A DNA stretch of 6,587 nucleotides from Flavobacteriales bacterium UBA3442 (GTDB lineage Bacteria > Bacteroidota > Bacteroidia > Flavobacteriales > Schleiferiaceae): NCBI GenBank assembly GCA_002378565.1, contig DFSH01000023.1, positions 1,146-7,732 of the forward strand. Reading direction: 5' to 3'. Under the pieces are notes generated by a model. It did not search any database, was not told the origin of the DNA, and worked only from the letters and a program-made list of their open reading frames with translations. The position numbers were made by a program, and so were the translations under genes. Positions 1 to 6,437 of the stretch are shown here, in pieces. How positions within the stretch are numbered: the stretch's first letter is position 1; the number at the start of each line of letters is the position of its first letter.

Positions 1-585
1 GAAAAAGAGAGCCCATTCAAGGAGGCTTTCACGATGGGAATGGTGACTAACCCTAGCTTTGAGGTGATTCCAAATGTGGCTGTTGGCCCTAGCGTGCAAA
101 TTCAGTTTCATCATGTGGGTGGGCAAATTGACAATGCGCCTCCCCAGCCCACAGGCAATCGATTCGATGGTGCCATCGGTCTGCATCTCATGCATGAAGG
201 CAGTGTGCAAAGTCGGATTGAATGGCTTCAACTCTTCTATGCTGACCCAGATCAGCGATTTTCTCAAGTGAGTCAAGGCAAAGGCCAGTGGCTATCGCTC
301 TCGCAAAAGAAGCCATTGAATGCAGGAAGTCATCTGCGTTGGGGGTTGGCCCACTGGCAGGGGCAAAAATTCTTGTCAGTTAATGGACAAGGTATCTACC
401 AATACATGGATGTCCTTCCTGTGATGCTTGAAAACCAATGGCTCAAATGCAGTTTTCGATGGGAGAAAGCCTTGACTGATGATGTCCTGAGTGGTCAGTT
501 ATCTTTTGGGGTGGATCAGTACCTGGACCTCTTCAACAAGCAATGGTCCCCCGTGATGAGCCTGGCCTATGGACTGAGCTTGTGA
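1..585 (+). CDS. 3' end of an unrecognised, probable outer-membrane beta-barrel protein
   Basis: The frame is open from the first base of the window, so this is the C-terminal part (194 residues) of a longer protein; the ATG at 34 is internal and has no special claim to be a start. I do not recognise the family. The visible residues alternate hydrophobic and polar positions and are rich in Trp, Phe, Tyr, Gln and Gly, with several short strand-like stretches. There is no transmembrane helix, no cysteine cluster and no catalytic motif that I can name. The last segment (YLDLFNKQWSPVMSLAYGLSL region) resembles the terminal strand pair of a barrel, although the final residue is Leu rather than the common Phe. 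An outer-membrane role is inference from this pattern only. The stop lies 12 bp from the stop of the convergent gene at 598, and no clear terminator hairpin separates them. Confidence 0.6.
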   Translation, partial: EKESPFKEAFTMGMVTNPSFEVIPNVAVGPSVQIQFHHVGGQIDNAPPQPTGNRFDGAIGLHLMHEGSVQSRIEWLQLFYADPDQRFSQVSQGKGQWLSLSQKKPLNAGSHLRWGLAHWQGQKFLSVNGQGIYQYMDVLPVMLENQWLKCSFRWEKALTDDVLSGQLSFGVDQYLDLFNKQWSPVMSLAYGLSL

Positions 586-597
586 ACGGGTAGCTGC

Positions 598-1191
598 TTA
601 AACCCCAGGTAATGTGATTTGGTAATGCAGGCCAAGCCCTATGAGGGCATGGTTCAAATACAGGCGTGTGCGCCAGTGATCACCCAAGGTATACGTGAGG
701 GTGTAGTTGGGGCCAAAAATCACATCACCTCCCATGATGGGCTTAATCGAAGCACCTTCAAGCTCATTGAGCATGCCATAGCCAGTGAGGAATCCAAGTT
801 GTAAGGCAGATTCAAGTCGGTCATTGTGCTTGTAGGACCACTCACCACCGAACATGAATGAGAGCTCTCCCCATGAATTGATCATCATGGCTTCATGCAA
901 GACCCATTTTGCCTTATCTCCTTGCCAAAGGGGCACCTGCACGTTGAAAAGGGGGTGACTTTGATTGAAATGGTAAAACCAGGTGGTGTCTCTGAATCTG
1001 TGCGAATGTTCGGAATCACCAGGGAACTGTGTGCCGGATTGCCAGCTGCTGGGAACCTCAATCCAATCATGCAATTCAGCAGGTGGTTGCATATGGAAGG
1101 TGTGGAAATAGCCGAATTCCATGGTGATTTGCGCATGAAGGGCAGGAAGTGACGTAGATGCCAATATGATGGTAAGGAGGGTGCGTTTCAT
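598..1191 (-). CDS. Small exported protein, probable outer-membrane beta-barrel
   Basis: A 197-residue protein. I choose the ATG at 1189-1191 because it opens a clean signal peptide (MKRTLLTIILASTSLPALHAQ, cleavage near residue 20). The longer frame starting with GTG at 1230 would put 13 extra residues in front of it. The mature part has no helix-like membrane segments. It has amphipathic strand-like stretches, many aromatics, and a Gly- and Tyr-rich C-terminal half (residues 112-193), as expected for a small barrel of 8-10 strands. The order of elements in the second half (an NSW motif at 105-107, a Gly-rich strand pair, a conserved-looking YGP-type turn at FGPNYTLTYTL, and a final strand GLGLHYQI) loosely recalls PagP lipid A palmitoyltransferase, but the match is too weak for a name. 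A generic barrel of unknown role is the safer reading. It is divergent from the GH13 gene with a 75-bp spacer. There is no good Shine-Dalgarno sequence before the start. Confidence 0.72.
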   Translation of the reverse strand: MKRTLLTIILASTSLPALHAQITMEFGYFHTFHMQPPAELHDWIEVPSSWQSGTQFPGDSEHSHRFRDTTWFYHFNQSHPLFNVQVPLWQGDKAKWVLHEAMMINSWGELSFMFGGEWSYKHNDRLESALQLGFLTGYGMLNELEGASIKPIMGGDVIFGPNYTLTYTLGDHWRTRLYLNHALIGLGLHYQITLPGV

Positions 1192-1211
1192 GCAGCGAAG
1201 ATAAACCGATG

Positions 1212-1219
1212 TAAATTTG
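1212..1219 (+). promoter_or_regulatory. Candidate -7 box (TAnnTTTG), upstream copy
   Basis: TAAATTTG is an exact match to the Bacteroidota -7 consensus TAnnTTTG. It would give a leader of about 40 bases before the GH13 start at 1267. I see no convincing TTG or TTTG -33 element at the expected distance, so this is one of two candidates in the same spacer. Confidence 0.3.
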
Positions 1220-1254
1220 GCATAAGGCACTGTAACTGTATATCGTACACTAAG

Positions 1255-1262
1255 TATATTTG
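1255..1262 (+). promoter_or_regulatory. Candidate -7 box (TAnnTTTG) abutting the GH13 start
   Basis: TATATTTG exactly matches the Bacteroidota -7 consensus and ends 4 bases before the ATG at 1267. Transcription from it would begin at or next to the start codon, giving a leaderless mRNA. No -33 element is evident about 19 bases upstream. The spacer is AT-rich, so a chance match is possible. Confidence 0.3.
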
Positions 1263-1266
1263 AGCC

Positions 1267-4029
1267 ATGTTAAAACACCTTGTATTGTATGTTGTCTTGC
1301 TAGGAAGCCTCGTGATTCAAGGCCAAATTCTGACGATTGATCCGGCATTCCCTACACAGAACGATACGGTCACCATTGTCTACAATGCCAACGAAGGCAA
1401 TGGCGCCCTCCAGTCAGTCAGTCCGGTCTATGCGCATGCAGGACTCATCACCACCAACAGTTCAAGCCCGACAGATTGGAAATTTGTGCAAGGCAATTGG
1501 GGTACCGCAGACCCCAATGTTTTGATGACATCAATGGGCAATGACTTGCACGCCATCAGCTACCATTTGCCCACCTTTCACAGCTTCAATGCCAGCGTTC
1601 AGACGGTGTTAAACTTAGCCTTTGTCTTTCGCGATGCAGCAGGGAACACTGTCGGTCGAAGCGCAGACGGTTCAGACATCTATTACCCGATTTATCCGGT
1701 GAATGCAGGCTTGTTGACGGCTTTTTTCAAGCCCTATGACTTTCAGATTGTCGCATTGAATGACACGCTCTCTGTTCGGGTGGCTTCGAATGCATCATCC
1801 ATCCTTTCAGTCTATGACAATGGCGTATTGGTGGCCAGTGACAGCGCCACCAAGTTGATGCAGTTTGACTTGTCTGTGAGTTCAGTGGGACAGCACATGC
1901 TCGTGCTGGAGGCTGAAGATGGGTCATCCGTTGCGCGTGACACAGCTTACTATTTGACCAATGCACCGGTGTCGGTACAAAATCCGCCTGCCGGGCTGAA
2001 GGATGGAGCCAATGAGATCAATGATAGCACGGTTATTCTGCAGTTGCATGCGCCGGGCAAGCAATTTATTTACGTTCTAGGCGACTTCAACAACTTCATG
2101 CCTGATAGCAATTATTACATGAAGCGATCAGTCAATGGTGACAAATTCTGGCTAAGCCTTGATTTGCAAGCTGATACCCGTTATGCTTACCAGTATTGGA
2201 TTGATGGGGCATTGAAATTGGCCGACCCTTACTCAGAGCTGATACAAGACCCCAATAATGACGGTGGCATCTCAGCAGCCAGCTACCCTAATCCGCATCC
2301 CTACCACAGCAATGCAGCGGGATTCACCTCATTGATCCACCCAGGTAAAGCCGATTACGTGTGGAAAAACACCAGCTTTCAGGCCCCAATGAAAAAGGAC
2401 TTGGTCATTTATGAAATGCTGATTCGAGATTTTGTGCATGCCCGCAACTACGCCACGGTGATAGACACCTTGGACTACTTGCAGCGGTTGGGAATCAATG
2501 CCATTGAGTTGATGCCAAACAGCGAATTTGAAAACAATGAGTCATGGGGCTACAACCCGTCCTTTCACATGGCATTGGATAAATACTACGGAACGCCTGA
2601 CATGTACAGGGAGTTCATCGATTCATGCCACAGCAGAGGCATCGCAGTCATCATGGATTTTGTATTCAATCATGCCTTTGGCCAAAGCCCTTTGGTTCAG
2701 ATGTATTGGGATGCGGCACAAAACCAACCTGCAGCTGACAACCCTTGGTTCAATGCTACCTGTCCCCATCCGCCTTATTGCTGGGGCAGTGACTTTGACC
2801 ACCTGTCTCAGGCCACCAAGGATTTTGTTGACCGGGTCAACCTTCATTGGTTTGATGCCTTCAAAATTGATGGCGTTCGCTATGATTTCACCAAGGGATT
2901 TGGCAATGCTTCAGGGGGATGGGATGTCACAAGGCAAAACTTGATTAAGCGCATGGCAGATACCGTGTGGGCGAGTCACCCCAATGCCTACATCATTCTG
3001 GAACACTGGGCTGACAATGCAGAGGAGAAGTTGCTGTCCAACTACGGTTTCATGCTCTGGGGCAATGCCACCTACAACTACCGAGATGCAGCCATGGGCT
3101 GGGTGAATGGATCCAATTTCAGCTTTGGGGTTTACAAAAACCGCGGCTGGACACAGCCCCATTTGATCACCTACATGGAGTCCCATGATGAGGAACGATT
3201 GATGTACGATGTGCTCACCTATGGCAACAATGGAAGCAGCAGCCACAATGTCCGAAACCTCAATGTAGGACTTCGCCGGGCAGAGCTCACATCAGCCTTC
3301 ACCTATTTGGTTCCTGGACCAAAAATGCTGTACATGTTTAGCGAGCTAGGCTACGATAAGTCTATCAATGACCCTTGCCGGGTGTGTAACAAGACCATTT
3401 TGTGGGGCTACCAAAACGTTTTGGAGCGCAAGCGACTCTACGACGTGACTGCAGCCTTGATCAACCTCAGACGAAGCCATCCAGTTTTCACCACCACTGA
3501 CTTCACCTACAGTTTTGGTGGCTCAACCAAGCGCATCAATCTGTTGCACCCCAACATGAAGGCAATCGTGATTGGCAACTTTGACAACAGCATCAAAAGC
3601 ATGGTTCCAAATTTTGCTCACACGGGGGATTGGTACGATTACTTCAGTGGTGACACCCTGAGCGTGAGTGACCCTTACATGACATTATCTCTAGCGCCAG
3701 GTGAATACAGGGTGTACACTGACAACAAATTGCAGCAGCCCACCATCACTTTAGGCAACCAGGAGTGGAGCCTTCCATCGATTGCGGTCCAGCTGCAACC
3801 TGTGCCTAGCGAACGTTTTGTGGATGTCTCATGGGCCATGCCAAGCCCTGTGACAGTTTACTTGCAAGTCAGGGACCTGCAAGGCCGCTTGTTGCTGGAC
3901 AAAGCCTGGGATGCTGCACAGAGTCCGAATGCTTACCAGGTTGACATGCAGGCATTGCCGTCAGGCATGCATGTACTGACCTTGGATGTAGGAGGTCAAC
4001 GCTCTCAGCATAAGCTTATCAAGCAATAA
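1267..4029 (+). CDS. Secreted GH13 alpha-amylase-family glycosidase with T9SS sorting domain
   Basis: A 920-residue enzyme expected to hydrolyse alpha-1,4-glucans outside the cell. The start is supported by the signal peptide (residues 1-20, MLKHLVLYVVLLGSLVIQGQ). Residues 21-145 form a beta-rich module seen ahead of the catalytic domain in Bacteroidota amylases, and 146-235 look like another beta-sandwich. Residues 250-330 resemble a CBM48-type E-set module (VLGDFNNFMPD at 270-280). The GH13 barrel begins near 377. All four conserved regions are present: region I DFVFNH at 464-469; region II DGVRYD at 535-540, with Arg538 and Asp540 as nucleophile; region III EHW with Glu579 as acid/base; region IV ESHD with His640 and Asp641. 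A beta-sandwich domain C follows to about 818. Residues 835-920 are a type A Por-secretion sorting domain ending KLIKQ, so export by Sec then T9SS is inferred. Exact substrate (starch, glycogen, pullulan) cannot be read from the sequence. Cysteines 499/505 and 704/707 may form disulfides. Confidence 0.95.
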   Translation: MLKHLVLYVVLLGSLVIQGQILTIDPAFPTQNDTVTIVYNANEGNGALQSVSPVYAHAGLITTNSSSPTDWKFVQGNWGTADPNVLMTSMGNDLHAISYHLPTFHSFNASVQTVLNLAFVFRDAAGNTVGRSADGSDIYYPIYPVNAGLLTAFFKPYDFQIVALNDTLSVRVASNASSILSVYDNGVLVASDSATKLMQFDLSVSSVGQHMLVLEAEDGSSVARDTAYYLTNAPVSVQNPPAGLKDGANEINDSTVILQLHAPGKQFIYVLGDFNNFMPDSNYYMKRSVNGDKFWLSLDLQADTRYAYQYWIDGALKLADPYSELIQDPNNDGGISAASYPNPHPYHSNAAGFTSLIHPGKADYVWKNTSFQAPMKKDLVIYEMLIRDFVHARNYATVIDTLDYLQRLGINAIELMPNSEFENNESWGYNPSFHMALDKYYGTPDMYREFIDSCHSRGIAVIMDFVFNHAFGQSPLVQMYWDAAQNQPAADNPWFNATCPHPPYCWGSDFDHLSQATKDFVDRVNLHWFDAFKIDGVRYDFTKGFGNASGGWDVTRQNLIKRMADTVWASHPNAYIILEHWADNAEEKLLSNYGFMLWGNATYNYRDAAMGWVNGSNFSFGVYKNRGWTQPHLITYMESHDEERLMYDVLTYGNNGSSSHNVRNLNVGLRRAELTSAFTYLVPGPKMLYMFSELGYDKSINDPCRVCNKTILWGYQNVLERKRLYDVTAALINLRRSHPVFTTTDFTYSFGGSTKRINLLHPNMKAIVIGNFDNSIKSMVPNFAHTGDWYDYFSGDTLSVSDPYMTLSLAPGEYRVYTDNKLQQPTITLGNQEWSLPSIAVQLQPVPSERFVDVSWAMPSPVTVYLQVRDLQGRLLLDKAWDAAQSPNAYQVDMQALPSGMHVLTLDVGGQRSQHKLIKQ

Positions 4030-4052
4030 ACCATCTGGCTTAACTTGCTGAG

Positions 4053-4787
4053 ATGTCTCAATCACGTATTTCCTGGAAATATTTAGCCCTTGCTGCGACA
4101 TTGGTGACGGGATCGTTGCATGCACAAGCCACTTACCATTTGTCCCGATCCATTGATGGACCTATCATCGCTGGCTCAATGATTGGCTTGAGTCTGGACT
4201 GGCAATGGCGATCACAGATGCAAGGCTTCAGCGCATCCGATTTACAAGCTTTGGACCCCAGCCAGGTTCCTGTCTTTGATCGCTACGCCCTGGGTCGTTG
4301 GAGCCCATCAGCTGCTGAGGCGTCAGATATTGCTTTGCTCGGCGCTTTAGGTCTGGGGGCCAGTTCAAGCCTTCATGCAGACAACCTTCACCAGTTTCTT
4401 GTCATTGGCGTGATGTGGGCAGAGGCCAATATGGTCACAGGCACCTTGACCGACATGACCAAGCACTTGGCGCATCGCGCCAGGCCATACGCCTACGGGG
4501 CCCTTGTGCCATCGGAAATCCGCATGGATGAAGACGCCAGGCGTTCCTTTTTCTCGGGGCACACCAGTGTCAGCGCATGCAACCTGTTTTTCACGGCAAA
4601 AATCCTTGCAGATCAGTATCCGGACCACCCGCTCAAGCCATGGGTGTGGGCAACGGCTGCTATAATACCTGCCTACACTGGCTACCAGCGCATCAGGGCG
4701 GGTGAGCATTTCCCGAGTGATGTCATCGTTGGTTATGCCGTGGGTGCATTAATTGGCTACATGATGCCTGTCATTCATCTAGACTGA
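4053..4787 (+). CDS. PAP2-family phosphatase with signal peptide
   Basis: A 244-residue membrane-associated acid phosphatase-like protein of the PAP2 superfamily, whose members remove phosphate from lipid phosphates such as phosphatidic acid or undecaprenyl pyrophosphate. The three-part signature is complete. Motif one, K-x6-R-P, runs from Lys137 to Arg144-Pro145. Motif two is FSGH at 167-170, where the usual Pro is Phe and His170 is the general acid. Motif three, R-x5-H-x3-D, has Arg213, nucleophile His219 and Asp223, with Gln in place of the usual Ser before Arg213. An N-terminal signal-like segment (10-25, ending SLHAQA) and later hydrophobic stretches near 36-48, 91-130, 173-185, 196-210 and 225-241 place it in the membrane with a periplasm-facing active site. 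It begins 23 bp after the GH13 stop, so one transcript is likely. Substrate is unknown; both lipid and soluble phosphate roles remain open. Confidence 0.9.
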   Translation: MSQSRISWKYLALAATLVTGSLHAQATYHLSRSIDGPIIAGSMIGLSLDWQWRSQMQGFSASDLQALDPSQVPVFDRYALGRWSPSAAEASDIALLGALGLGASSSLHADNLHQFLVIGVMWAEANMVTGTLTDMTKHLAHRARPYAYGALVPSEIRMDEDARRSFFSGHTSVSACNLFFTAKILADQYPDHPLKPWVWATAAIIPAYTGYQRIRAGEHFPSDVIVGYAVGALIGYMMPVIHLD

Positions 4788-4985
4788 CCCACTGAACACC
4801 TGGCAACTCATGTCATCTCCACAACATAAAGGGGATTTAATTTTGCCTTCACAACTAGGACATTTTGAAACTTGAACTTGAGTTCCATCTTCTAGATTAA
4901 TGTGGCTGTTTTCTAAAGGAATTCCACATTTTCCGCAAGAAGCGTTAACTGACATCCCACATTTATCACATTTATAAGTTTCCAT
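4779..4985 (-). CDS. Small cysteine-rich zinc-ribbon protein
   Basis: A 68-residue protein with nine cysteines: CxxC pairs at 6/9, 17/20 and 42/45, then 54, 55 and 61. The spacing fits two zinc-binding sites of zinc-ribbon or rubredoxin-like type: one from the first two pairs, the other from the 42/45 pair with two or more of 54, 55 and 61. There is no signal peptide, so it is probably cytoplasmic. It resembles short uncharacterised zinc-ribbon proteins known from many bacteria; I know of no assigned function. The ATG at 4983-4985 begins the first cysteine module directly. Codons are mostly A- or T-ending (AAA, GAA, TGT, ATT, TTA), unlike neighbours, and the region is about 33% GC. The last seven codons (QVFSGSV) are richer in GC and run into the PAP2 gene, with the stop codons overlapping tail to tail by 9 bp. 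It follows plsC on the same strand after 54 bp. Confidence 0.85.
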   Translation of the reverse strand: METYKCDKCGMSVNASCGKCGIPLENSHINLEDGTQVQVSKCPSCEGKIKSPLCCGDDMSCQVFSGSV

Positions 4986-5020
4986 AGAATTTTATTAGGT
5001 TAATAGACTAAAGTTAAATA

Positions 5021-5047
5021 TTTAATCCGTTAAACCTGTTTAATCTG
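5021..5047. repeat. Three tandem 9-bp repeats at the plsC 3' end
   Basis: Three head-to-tail 9-mers fit the consensus TTWAAYCYG. The first and third units differ at one position; the middle unit differs from the first at three. The third unit covers the plsC stop codon at 5040-5042. The array also contains an inverted repeat, TTAAAC-CT-GTTTAA, at 5030-5043. It sits at the edge of the AT-rich segment that holds the zinc-ribbon gene. No run of T follows the inverted repeat, so it is not a typical intrinsic terminator. Role unknown. Confidence 0.5.
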
Positions 5048-5810
5048 TCGTGGGCGGGACGATTTCAAAGCCAGGGCAATCCTTGAGGTATTGCTCATGG
5101 TAGTCATAATATGCCTGCATGGATTCTGTCACATTGGTCACCATATGTGGTTTGCCAATATGGGTTGTGATTTCGCTGCGTTTTCGTTTGAGAATGATCC
5201 AAATATGGGCCAATAAATGGGGAATGAAACCCTTCTTGAGGTCGTGAAAGTAGGGGATGTCTTCACTGCTGTAACGCAGGTTGTAAAAAACGATGGGAAT
5301 CTGATGCGCCATGGCAGTTTTGAACATCCCTGGGAAAATAGGATGCAGGGAGTGACTTCCAGAGGTCCTTCCCTCGGGACACATGAATATGCCGCAGCCA
5401 TCTTTGTACCTGGATGTAGCCGATTCTCTCACGTTGCCCGGGTTTTTTCGGTCAATCCAAATGGTCTTCAATGCCATGGCTACTTGCCCGATAAAGGGAA
5501 AGTATTTGAATTCAATGGCTGCCATGACTGCCGTTGGCCAGGGAGAGGATATCAAGAAAATATCAATGTATGAAGGGTGGTTGAATAAAATCATGGCCGG
5601 CTCACCTTTCACCCATTGCCCGTGTTTATTGTGCTTGAAGCCAAGCACAAAGAGGATGAGCTGATTGAACCAGACCCTTGCCATGGCTGCCCCTTGGTTA
5701 CCTGCTAAAAGCCTCACAAGGACAATGACGACGCATTCTATCGTTACAATGAGCAATAGAGCAACGAGCCTTAAGCTGGCTCTTACGGTTTCAATGATCC
5801 ATGTGAGCAT
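5040..5810 (-). CDS. PlsC-like 1-acyl-glycerol-3-phosphate acyltransferase family protein
   Basis: A 256-residue member of the PlsC acyltransferase family, which moves an acyl chain from acyl-ACP or acyl-CoA to lysophosphatidic acid or a related lipid. Block I is NHPSYID at 77-83, giving the catalytic H-x4-D (His78, Asp83). Block II is WIDRK at 118-122. Block III is PEGRTSG at 145-151 (Glu146, Gly147, Arg148). Block IV is probably IPIVFYNLRY at 171-180. A membrane helix spans about 11-35. I start at the ATG at 5808-5810, because the frame extended to 5924 would add 38 polar residues and overlap the upstream gene by 65 bp. Length fits family norms. It lies 49 bp after the acpH-like gene on the same strand. 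A role in phosphatidic acid synthesis is likely, but relatives acylating other lipids, such as ornithine or glycine lipids in Bacteroidota, cannot be excluded. Confidence 0.88.
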   Translation of the reverse strand: MLTWIIETVRASLRLVALLLIVTIECVVIVLVRLLAGNQGAAMARVWFNQLILFVLGFKHNKHGQWVKGEPAMILFNHPSYIDIFLISSPWPTAVMAAIEFKYFPFIGQVAMALKTIWIDRKNPGNVRESATSRYKDGCGIFMCPEGRTSGSHSLHPIFPGMFKTAMAHQIPIVFYNLRYSSEDIPYFHDLKKGFIPHLLAHIWIILKRKRSEITTHIGKPHMVTNVTESMQAYYDYHEQYLKDCPGFEIVPPTTD

Positions 5811-5859
5811 CGCAATGGGGTTTTGTTTTAAGTCAGTAAAGTTGCGAAAAAAAAAGCAC

Positions 5860-6432
5860 CTAGGTAAGGAATGTCTCCATGGCCTCTGGCCAGAGTTTGT
5901 CAAACTGAAGCCCCAAGTCATCATGTGCCTGATTCAGCCATTGAGCCCCATGGTGCAAGGGGTTTTCGTGAGGGAATCGTTGACCCATTTGAACCAAGGT
6001 GGCATCGATGCCTTCCAGGGTAGCATAGCCGCAAAGCCAGTCATGTCGGTCCATGGCTTCAACCATGGGGACGCCTTGAGGGAAATGCTTGCTTGCGCCC
6101 TCCTTCAATCGCGTTGTACTGGTTTTAGTGAATGATGCCAATGTCTGTGTGTGATAGGTGGCAAAGGATCGCGCCAAAAAATGGTCCCAATACACATCCA
6201 AAAGCACCCCTTTGAAGAGGCCTGCCTCTGGGGGGAGCAAGGCTTTGCTTTGTTTGATAATGGGATGATTGTCAGTCCAGTCATCGATGCGCCGATGCAG
6301 AAGAACCCCCTTGCCAATGCCTTCTGGAAGTGATTGCCAGGATTTGCCGGGTGCAAAATTGGCAAAAAAATTCCCTACCATGATGTCGTCTTCCCCGGGT
6401 GGAGAAAGGGTGAGGTGAGCTAAAAAATTCAA
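5860..6432 (-). CDS. AcpH-like acyl carrier protein phosphodiesterase (DUF479 family)
   Basis: A 190-residue protein that matches the AcpH family, which removes 4'-phosphopantetheine from holo-ACP. Family features visible are the N-terminal MNFLAHL, GNFFANF at 20-26, LLHRRIDDWTD at 44-54, LLDVYWDHFLAR at 77-88, and a C-terminal WLNQAHDDL helix. Length is close to the E. coli enzyme (about 193 residues). The start codon is TTG at 6430-6432. It is accepted because the family-conserved N-terminus begins exactly there, and the next ATG (codon 18) would delete it. In E. coli AcpH the GNxxADF motif carries an aspartate; here it is Asn25 (codon AAT), so a metal-ligand position may be altered. The gene starts 5 bp after the purS stop, which suggests translational coupling. 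Many family members are unproven biochemically, so the exact activity is inferred from E. coli. Confidence 0.87.
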   Translation of the reverse strand: MNFLAHLTLSPPGEDDIMVGNFFANFAPGKSWQSLPEGIGKGVLLHRRIDDWTDNHPIIKQSKALLPPEAGLFKGVLLDVYWDHFLARSFATYHTQTLASFTKTSTTRLKEGASKHFPQGVPMVEAMDRHDWLCGYATLEGIDATLVQMGQRFPHENPLHHGAQWLNQAHDDLGLQFDKLWPEAMETFLT

Positions 6433-6437
6433 GGGGC

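Noticed and set aside
586..605. GGGT/ACCC inverted repeat between the first two convergent genes as a terminator
   Set aside because: The stem is four base pairs with a ten-base loop and no T-run on either strand.
1196..1203. Minus-strand TATCTTCG as a -7 box for the barrel gene at 598-1191
   Set aside because: One mismatch to TAnnTTTG, no -33 element, and very close to the start codon; too weak to list.
1192..1230. Extension of the small barrel gene to a GTG at 1230
   Set aside because: It would place 13 residues before a well-formed signal peptide that starts at the ATG at 1189-1191.
2528..3246. Long open frames on both strands inside the GH13 gene
   Set aside because: They overlap the conserved catalytic regions of the GH13 frame and encode no recognisable domain.
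5847..5855. Run of nine A (nine T on the minus strand) after the acpH-like stop, as a terminator
   Set aside because: The only symmetry before it is the short palindrome ACCTAGGT, which cannot form a stable stem-loop; plsC probably stays on the same transcript.
5811..5924. N-terminal extension of the PlsC-like frame to the ATG at 5924
   Set aside because: It would add 38 polar residues ahead of a normal PlsC N-terminus and overlap the AcpH-like gene by 65 bp; the ATG at 5808-5810 fits the family better.
5217..6135. Plus-strand open frames opposite plsC and acpH
   Set aside because: They are antisense shadows of two genes with clear family motifs and show no signal peptide or domain.
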